Assembly: GCF_030363035.1 (NCBI RefSeq)
Contig: NZ_JAUCMN010000002.1
Coordinates: 1-64,000 of the forward strand
Length of the DNA stretch: 64,000 nt
Origin: Curtobacterium caseinilyticum
Lineage (GTDB): Bacteria; Actinomycetota; Actinomycetes; Actinomycetales; Microbacteriaceae
Direction of reading: 5' to 3'
Shown: positions 58,924 through 64,000 of the stretch, piece after piece
How positions within the stretch are numbered: position 1 is the stretch's first letter
Layout of the letters: each line of letters opens with the position of its first letter
The notes under the pieces: generated by a model
Database searches by the model: none
What the model was told of the DNA's origin: nothing
What the model saw: only the letters and a program-made list of their open reading frames with translations
Translations under genes and position numbers: made by a program

Positions 58924-59712
58924 GTGCGAGCACGGGTGGAGTCCTTCGAGATCGGCGGCCTGCCCGTGCGGCTGCGCACCCTGGCCCCGGCCGGCCGGCT
59001 GCGCGACGCACTCGCGCCGACCGTCGTGCTCGTGCACGGCATCGGGATGTCGCACCGGTCCTTCGCCCGGTCGCAGCAGCACCTCGCGCGGACGCACCGC
59101 ACGGTCGCGGTGGACCTGCCCGGTTTCGGTGGACTTCCGCCGGCCGGTCGGACGCTGCGGCTCGAGGAGCTCGGCGACCTCGTGGTCGAGGCGGTCCGCT
59201 CCCGTGGCGCCGGGGACCTCGTGCTCGTCGGGCAGTCGATGGGGACCCAGGTCGTCGTCGAGGCCGGCCGACGCCACCCCGACGCGGTGACGGCACTGGT
59301 GCTCGTCGGACCCGTCGTGGACCCGGCCCGTCGGACGCTCGTGCAGCAGGCGCTCGACCTGGGCCGCGACCTGTTCGCCGAGGACCTCCGGATGAACGCC
59401 GTGGTGCTGACCGACTACCTCCGGAGTGCCCGACAGTACGTCCGGCAGCTCCGGCCGATGCTCCGCCACCGGCTCGAGGACGCCGTCCCGACCCTCGGCC
59501 AGCCGGTGCTCGTCGTCCGCGGCGACCAGGACCCGATCGGCCGCCGTGACTGGGCAGCGGCGCTCGCCGGCTCGGCCCGGCGCGGTGCGCTCGTCGAGCT
59601 GCCGGGCGGCCACCACGTCCAGGAGCGGCAGCCAGCCGCCTTCGCGCGGCTGGTCGACGAGTTCCGACGGGTGCAGACGACGGAGGACGCGATGACGGAC
59701 GACGCACGGTGA
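58924..59712 (+). CDS. Alpha/beta hydrolase
   Basis: Hydrolase of 262 residues, GTG start. VVLVHGIGMSHRSFARS forms the oxyanion region, LVGQSMGTQVVVEAGRR is the nucleophile elbow GQSMG with the catalytic Ser, and LPGGHHVQERQP contains the catalytic His; the Asp is likely in VVRGDQDPIGRR. No signal peptide. The substrate is unknown. Its stop overlaps the start of the next hydrolase gene by four bases (GTGA), so the two are coupled. Confidence 0.9.
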   Translation: MRARVESFEIGGLPVRLRTLAPAGRLRDALAPTVVLVHGIGMSHRSFARSQQHLARTHRTVAVDLPGFGGLPPAGRTLRLEELGDLVVEAVRSRGAGDLVLVGQSMGTQVVVEAGRRHPDAVTALVLVGPVVDPARRTLVQQALDLGRDLFAEDLRMNAVVLTDYLRSARQYVRQLRPMLRHRLEDAVPTLGQPVLVVRGDQDPIGRRDWAAALAGSARRGALVELPGGHHVQERQPAAFARLVDEFRRVQTTEDAMTDDAR

Positions 59713-60437
59713 CGGAGCCGACCGCTCCGGGGACCGGAGCAGCGCGGGCGACGCGGCACGGGCCTCCCGTCCGGGTGCCGCTGCTCCGGCGCGCGTGGTG
59801 GGCCGTCCTGGACTGGTGGTACGCGGCCAGGTGGCAGCTGCGGAGCGCCGGACCGACGACGGCCGAGGACTACCGGACCGGCGACGGGCAGCCCGTCGTC
59901 GTCGTGCCGGGCGTCTACGAGACCTGGCACTTCATGCGTCCGCTGATGGACGCCCTGCACGACGCCGGGCACCCGGTGCACGTGCTGCCCGTCCTCCGCC
60001 ACAACCTGCGGCCCGTGCCGGAGTCGGCTCGCGAGGTGCTCGCCCACCTGGACGAGCACGACCTGCGTGACGTCCTGGTCGTCGCGCACAGCAAGGGCGG
60101 CCTGATCGGGAAGTACGCGATGACGCTGCCCGAGGGGGAGCGCATCGACCGGATGGTCGCGGTGTCGACCCCCTTCGGCGGATCGGTCTACGCGCGCCTC
60201 GCACCGGTGCCGCACCTGCGGGCCTTCCGGGCGGCGGACCCGGTGCTCGCGGCGCTCGGACGGGACCTGGCGGTGAACGCGCGGATCACCTCGGTGTACG
60301 GGGTGTTCGACACGCTCATCCCCGGGGGCAGCGAGCTGGCCGGGGCCACGAACGTGCGGGTCCCCGTCGGCGGGCACTTCCGGATCCTCGGCGCCCAGCA
60401 GACCCGTGACGCCGTGCTCGACGCGGCCGCGGGCTGA
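59709..60437 (+). CDS. Alpha/beta hydrolase, lipase/PGAP1-like
   Basis: Hydrolase-fold protein of 242 residues. VVVVPGVYETWHFMRPLMDA is the first strand region; VVAHSKGGLIGKYAM is a nucleophile elbow of the form HSKGG, common to lipases and GPI-deacylase-like esterases; VPVGGHFRILG holds a candidate catalytic His. A basic N-terminus with one hydrophobic stretch (RRAWWAVLDWWYAARWQL) may bind the membrane. GTG start inside the end of the previous hydrolase gene. A pair acting in turn on a lipid or ester is plausible. Confidence 0.87.
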   Translation: MTEPTAPGTGAARATRHGPPVRVPLLRRAWWAVLDWWYAARWQLRSAGPTTAEDYRTGDGQPVVVVPGVYETWHFMRPLMDALHDAGHPVHVLPVLRHNLRPVPESAREVLAHLDEHDLRDVLVVAHSKGGLIGKYAMTLPEGERIDRMVAVSTPFGGSVYARLAPVPHLRAFRAADPVLAALGRDLAVNARITSVYGVFDTLIPGGSELAGATNVRVPVGGHFRILGAQQTRDAVLDAAAG

Positions 60438-60460
60438 CAGCGCGCGCCGTCGCCGTCGTC

Positions 60461-60531
60461 GCGAGTCTCGCGCTGGCGGACACTTCCCCGCGCCAGGGCC
60501 GCGAGGGTCGTCCGCTCGGCCGAGTCTCGCG
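60461..60531. repeat. Dispersed nested inverted repeat family B, copy 3 (degraded)
   Basis: The outer arms GCGAGTCTCGCG and CGAGTCTCGCGC are kept, and the inner arms GCGGACACTTCCCCGCG and CGCGAGGGTCGTCCGC pair only in part. The length and layout are the same as in the other two copies. It lies between the converging hydrolase and VOC genes. Confidence 0.6.
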
Positions 60532-60556
60532 CCGCCCACCGGGCACGCTGGTCCGC

Positions 60557-60946
60557 TCAGGCGCCCGGCAGGAACAGGCAGAACGGGTGCCCGTCCGGGT
60601 CGAGCAGCACGCGCACGTCGTCCTGCGGCTGGAACGCGGCCTCCGTCGCACCGAGCTCCACGGCGCGGGCGGTCGCCGCCGCCAGGTCCTCCACCTGCAG
60701 GTCGAGGTGCAGCTGCATGCCCTGTGCGCCCGGGGCCGGCGGCCAGGTCGGCGACTCGTAGGCGTCGTCGTACTGCACCGAGAGCCCGACCCCGCCGTCG
60801 TCGGGACGCACCCGCAGCCAGGTCGGGCCGTCCTCGTGCACCGTCCAACCGGTCAGCGCGCCCCAGAAGCGCGCGAGGCGCACCGGATCGGGGGACTGCA
60901 GGACGGTCGCGGTCAGCACGGGCATCGCGGGGTCGTCGGCACTCAT
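60557..60946 (-). CDS. VOC family (glyoxalase/bleomycin resistance-like) protein
   Basis: A 129-residue protein with two beta-alpha-beta-beta-beta units: ATVLQSPDPVRLARFWGALT at the start, MQLHLDLQVEDLAAATARAV in the middle, and VRVLLDPDGHPFCLFLPGA at the end, typical of the uncharacterised PhnB/glyoxalase-like group. It may bind a metal or small ligand. Cytoplasmic, ATG start, single gene. Confidence 0.88.
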   Translation of the reverse strand: MSADDPAMPVLTATVLQSPDPVRLARFWGALTGWTVHEDGPTWLRVRPDDGGVGLSVQYDDAYESPTWPPAPGAQGMQLHLDLQVEDLAAATARAVELGATEAAFQPQDDVRVLLDPDGHPFCLFLPGA

Positions 60947-61013
60947 GCGGCGGACCGTACCCGGCTCCGGCGGCGCGACGACCCAGCAGCGCGAGGACCG
61001 GACGGACGACGGT

Positions 61014-62021
61014 TCAGCGGTCGGTGACGCTCGCGCGCTCGACGATCCGGTGCGGCACGACGACGGTCTCGGGCGCCGCGGTCGGGTCGGCGATGCGTCG
61101 GGTGAGCAGGTCGAGGGCCGCGTCCGCGAAGGCCCGCCGGTCGAACGACACCGTCGTCAGCGCGGGGATCGCGAAGGCGGCGGCGTCGACGTCGTCGAAC
61201 CCCACGACGCTGACCTGCTCGGGCACGCGCACACCTCGTGCTGCCAGGACGTGCAGCACGCCGAACGCGATCGAGTCCGTGTACGCGAAGACCGCGTCCG
61301 GTAGCGGGTGCTCGTCGAGCCACGCGTCGAAGGTCGTCGCCGCGGCACTCGTCGTCCACGCGGGCAGCGGCACGCGCAGGTCCGGGTCGACGGCGAGCCC
61401 TGCCGCCCGCAGTGCCGCTGCGTGCCCCTGGTCGCGGAGCTCGCTCGTGGCGGTGGCGTCCGTCGGACGCGCTGCTCCGACGACGGCGATCCGCCGGTGC
61501 CCGCGGCCGTGCAGGTACGTCGTGACCTCGTGGGCGGCGCGACGACTGTCCACGTGCACCTGGTCGACGTGCTCGGGCTCGACCTCACCGATGACGACGG
61601 TCGGCGGGAGACCCTCGGTCTCGGCCAGGACGCTCGCGCTGAGGGACACCGGGTTCAGCACGAGTCCGTCCACCAGGTGCGCCCGGGCACGCGAGACGAG
61701 GTCGCGTTCCCGGTCGGGATCGTTGCCCGTCTGGTCGAGCTGCACCGTCCAGCCACGCTCGCGCGCCAGCTCGACGAACCACTGCGCGAGCTCCGCGGAG
61801 TACGCGTTGCCGAGTTCCGGCAGCGTCAGCGCGATCGCACCCGAGCGTCCGTTGCGCAGGCCGCGCGCGGACAGGTTCGGCACGTAGCCGAGCTCGGCCA
61901 GCGCCCGCTCGACGCGGTCCCTGGTCGCAGGTCGCACGGGCACGCCGCCGTTCACCACGTTGGAGACGGTCTTCGGGGAGACCCCGGCGAGGGCCGCCAC
62001 GTCCCGCACGGTCGCGCGCAC
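61014..62021 (-). CDS. LacI family transcriptional regulator
   Basis: Repressor of 335 residues from the GTG in VRATVRDVAALAGVSPKTVS. The hinge NLSARGLRNGRSGAIALTLP and a sugar-binding domain (DGLVLNPVSLSASVLAE; HRRIAVVGAARPTDA; DAVFAYTDSIAFGVLHVLAA) follow. A longer form would read through the repeat region and is unlikely. It follows the transporter genes on the same strand, after two repeat copies. Whether it controls them cannot be told here. Confidence 0.9.
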   Translation of the reverse strand: MRATVRDVAALAGVSPKTVSNVVNGGVPVRPATRDRVERALAELGYVPNLSARGLRNGRSGAIALTLPELGNAYSAELAQWFVELARERGWTVQLDQTGNDPDRERDLVSRARAHLVDGLVLNPVSLSASVLAETEGLPPTVVIGEVEPEHVDQVHVDSRRAAHEVTTYLHGRGHRRIAVVGAARPTDATATSELRDQGHAAALRAAGLAVDPDLRVPLPAWTTSAAATTFDAWLDEHPLPDAVFAYTDSIAFGVLHVLAARGVRVPEQVSVVGFDDVDAAAFAIPALTTVSFDRRAFADAALDLLTRRIADPTAAPETVVVPHRIVERASVTDR

Positions 62022-62095
62022 CGGTCGAGCGTAGCGCGCCGCCCGTCGACGGGAGGATCCGTGCGGAGCCGCTGCCTGCCCGCTGGCCGGGTACT

Positions 62096-62141
62096 CCGGA
62101 CGGGAGGCACGGTGCGGTGCCGCCACGCGCCTCCCGTCCGG
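62096..62141. repeat. Dispersed inverted repeat family A, copy 8
   Basis: CCGGACGGGAGGC (62096-62108) pairs with 62129-62141. It is the left member of a tandem pair separated from copy 9 by eight bases. Confidence 0.8.
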
Positions 62142-62149
62142 TGCGGTGC

Positions 62150-62193
62150 CGGACGGGAGGCGCGGTGCGGTGCCGCCACGCGCCTCCCGTCCG
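62150..62193. repeat. Dispersed inverted repeat family A, copy 9
   Basis: CGGACGGGAGGCGCG (62150-62164) pairs with 62179-62193. The loop, GTGCGGTGCCGCCA, is shared with copy 8, which suggests a recent local duplication. Both lie downstream of the transporter operon. Confidence 0.8.
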
Positions 62194-62251
62194 ACGCGGT
62201 GCCGCTCGCGGCGGCACCGGACGTCCCGGAGTCGACGCCCGTCGGACGCGT

Positions 62252-63772
62252 CTACGCGTCGACCAGCTCGCGCCGCGCCGCACGGCGCGCCCGGACGCGC
62301 CCGGTCACCGTGACCGCGACCACGACCGCCAGCACGGCGTAGAGCACGATCGGGATCGGTCCGGCCACCAGTACCGAGAAGTCACCGTCAGCGCTCAGCG
62401 CCGCGTCACGCAGGCTCGTCTCGGCGAGCGGCCCGAGCACCATGCCGATGATGAGCGGCGCGAGCGGCACGTCGAGCGCCCGCATGAGGAAGCCGACCAG
62501 GCCGATCCCGAGCAGCATGAGCAGGTCGAACACCGAGCCGCTCGTGGCGTAGATGCCGAGCCCGCAGAAGACCGCGATGCCCGCGTACAGGTACGCCCGC
62601 GGGATGCGGAGCAGCTTCGCCCAGAGCATCGCGAACGGCAGGTTGATGACGAGCAGCACCACCATGGCGATGAAGAACGACGCGAGCAGTGCCCACACGA
62701 GGTCGGGCGACCGGTCGAACAGCAGCGGGCCCGGCTGCAGGCCGTACTGGCGGAACGCGGCGAGCATGATCGCGGCGGTCGCCGACACGGGCAGGCCGAG
62801 CGAGAGCAGCGCGCCCATCGCCATGCCGGTCGTCGAGTTGCCGGCCGCCTCGGGCGCCGCCAGGCCGCGGATCGCACCCTTGCCGAACTGCGGGTCCTTC
62901 CGACGGGCGTCGAGTCGCTTCTCGAGCCCGAAGGCCAGGAAGGTCGGGATCTCGGACCCGCCGGCCGGCACGACGCCGAAGGGCAGGCCGATCGCGGTGC
63001 CGCGCAGCCAGGCGGGAGCGGCCTCGCGCAGCTCCTTCCGCGACAACCACGGGCGCCCGGTGGCCTGCACCATCCGTCCGTCCTTCAGGTGGCGGGCGAG
63101 GCAGGCGACGTAGATGACCTCGCCGAGCGCGAGGACCGCGACCGTCACGGTGACGAGCGAGATCCCGTCGAACAGCTCCGGCACGCCCATCGTGAAGCGC
63201 GGGGCGCCGGAGATGCCGTCGACGCCGATCACCGCGATGCCGAGGCCGAGGCACAGCGACCCGAGTCCCTTCAGCGCGTCGTCGGTCACGACCGACGAGG
63301 TCGTCACGAACGCGAAGAGTGCGAGGGCGAAGAACTCCGCCGGACCGAAGCTCGACGAGAACGTGGCGAGCGCGGGCGCGAGGAAGACGACGAGGGCCGA
63401 CGCGATCATTCCGCCGACGAACGCGCCGATCGCGGCGGTCGCGAGCGCCTGCGCTGCCCGCCCGTTCAGCGCCATCTTGTGGCCCTCGAACGTCGAAGCG
63501 ATGGCCGAGGCCTGCCCCGGCGTGTTCATCAGGATGCCCATCGTCGAGTCGCCGAAGAGCCCGCCGAAGTACACGCCGGCGAACATGATGAACGCCGCCG
63601 TGGGGTCGAGCGAGAACGTCACGGGCAGCAGCAGCGCCACCGCCATCGACGAGCCGAGGCCGGGGAGCACGCCGACGGCGGTGCCGAGGAGGCACCCGAC
63701 GACGACCCAGAGCAGGTTGGCGGGGGTCAGGGCGCCGGCGAACCCGTCGCCGAGGAGACCGAGCACGTCCAC
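62252..63772 (-). CDS. tctA: Tripartite tricarboxylate transporter permease TctA
   Basis: Large membrane subunit of 506 residues with about twelve helices. LWVVVGCLLGTAVGVLPGLG is the family's first signature; YFGGLFGDSTMGILMNTPGQ is the second; GRAAQALATAAIGAFVGGMI and GLPFGVVPAGGSEIPTFLAF follow. TTT systems import carboxylates such as citrate using a periplasmic-type binding protein (TctC) and TctB. GTG start one base after the TctB stop. Together with the partial gene at the window edge it forms a tctCBA-type operon. Confidence 0.93.
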   Translation of the reverse strand: MDVLGLLGDGFAGALTPANLLWVVVGCLLGTAVGVLPGLGSSMAVALLLPVTFSLDPTAAFIMFAGVYFGGLFGDSTMGILMNTPGQASAIASTFEGHKMALNGRAAQALATAAIGAFVGGMIASALVVFLAPALATFSSSFGPAEFFALALFAFVTTSSVVTDDALKGLGSLCLGLGIAVIGVDGISGAPRFTMGVPELFDGISLVTVTVAVLALGEVIYVACLARHLKDGRMVQATGRPWLSRKELREAAPAWLRGTAIGLPFGVVPAGGSEIPTFLAFGLEKRLDARRKDPQFGKGAIRGLAAPEAAGNSTTGMAMGALLSLGLPVSATAAIMLAAFRQYGLQPGPLLFDRSPDLVWALLASFFIAMVVLLVINLPFAMLWAKLLRIPRAYLYAGIAVFCGLGIYATSGSVFDLLMLLGIGLVGFLMRALDVPLAPLIIGMVLGPLAETSLRDAALSADGDFSVLVAGPIPIVLYAVLAVVVAVTVTGRVRARRAARRELVDA

Positions 63773-63773
63773 G

Positions 63774-64000
63774 TCAGAACTCCCATCCGACGATGCCCGA
63801 GGGCAGCGACAGGTCGAGCAGCATGTCGAAGGCGATGTAGCTGATCGCGCTCACCGTCAGCCCGACGACGAGCGGACGCAGCCAGCCGGGGGCGCCGAGC
63901 CCCTTCGCGACACCGAGGAACAGCAACCCGGCGCCGACGATCCAGCCGAGCACGCCGAGCAGCAGGGCGAAGGCGGCGAAGGACAGGACGACCCAGGCGA
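63774..64000 (-). CDS. tctB: Tripartite tricarboxylate transporter small subunit TctB (partial)
   Basis: The last 75 codons of a gene that continues beyond the right edge. Reading backward from the stop, the visible part has two hydrophobic helices (VLSFAAFALLLGVLGWIVGA and LVVGLTVSAISYIAFDMLL) and ends LDLSLPSGIVGWEF, which fits the C-terminus of TctB-type subunits. It ends one base before the TctA start. Confidence 0.8.
   Translation of the reverse strand, partial: AWVVLSFAAFALLLGVLGWIVGAGLLFLGVAKGLGAPGWLRPLVVGLTVSAISYIAFDMLLDLSLPSGIVGWEF

Noticed and set aside
59755..59785. A tenth family A repeat inside the second hydrolase gene
   Set aside because: Only one arm-like stretch (GGCCTCCCGTCCGGG) is present, inside coding sequence, without a pairing partner.

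Overview
The window comes from a high-GC actinobacterium. Strong G/C third-position bias, many GTG starts, TANNNT-type -10 boxes close to starts, a mevalonate operon, small conserved proteins of a type I associate with Microbacteriaceae, and shared-ATPase-style sugar ABC operons all point to Microbacteriaceae. Curtobacterium is my best guess, an inference without any database search. The content looks chromosomal. I saw no rRNA, tRNA, CRISPR array, phage or insertion sequence.

Layout. 1-4.6 kb: partial Asp23/Gls24 envelope-stress gene, an AraC regulator with an extra half DNA-binding domain, then a csoR-copZ-copA copper operon behind a CsoR-type operator. 4.7-10.7 kb: glucose-6-phosphate isomerase, a LysM lipoprotein, an unknown protein, a sugar-porter MFS permease and a DUF4396 membrane protein. 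10.7-12.8 kb: ohrR, ohr and a quinone-reductase-like gene (organic peroxide defence). 12.8-19.8 kb: a MurE-like Mur ligase head to head with a complete five-gene mevalonate operon (mevalonate kinase, diphosphomevalonate decarboxylase, phosphomevalonate kinase, HMG-CoA reductase, HMG-CoA synthase), all joined by 1-4 base overlaps. 20.8-28.2 kb: a very large glutamate-synthase-like gene translationally coupled to a CysJ-type diflavin reductase, where a GltD subunit would be expected. This is the most unusual system in the window.

28.5-34.9 kb: envelope glycosyltransferases (GT2-GtrA, GT39) around an OmpR-type two-component system. 35-44.5 kb: a glycan-use locus with a GH2 hydrolase, LacI regulator, HAD hydrolase, GH31 hydrolase and an ABC importer without its own ATPase. 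Two identical 16-base operators sit inside the -35/-10 spacers of the GH2 and binding-protein promoters. 44.6-64 kb: kinase-fold enzymes, a LiaRS/DesKR-like two-component pair, a LysR/EamA pair, MFS, UbiA, an FAD monooxygenase, an acyltransferase-3, a TetR/SDR pair with twin operators, type II NADH dehydrogenase, two alpha/beta hydrolases, a VOC protein, a LacI regulator and the start of a tripartite tricarboxylate transporter operon cut by the window edge.

Two families of dispersed intergenic inverted repeats are visible. Family A has a GACGGGAGGC core (nine copies) and lies mostly at gene 3' ends. Family B has nested CGAGACTCGG and GCGGACACGTTCGCG arms (three copies). They look like terminator or REP-like elements of this lineage.
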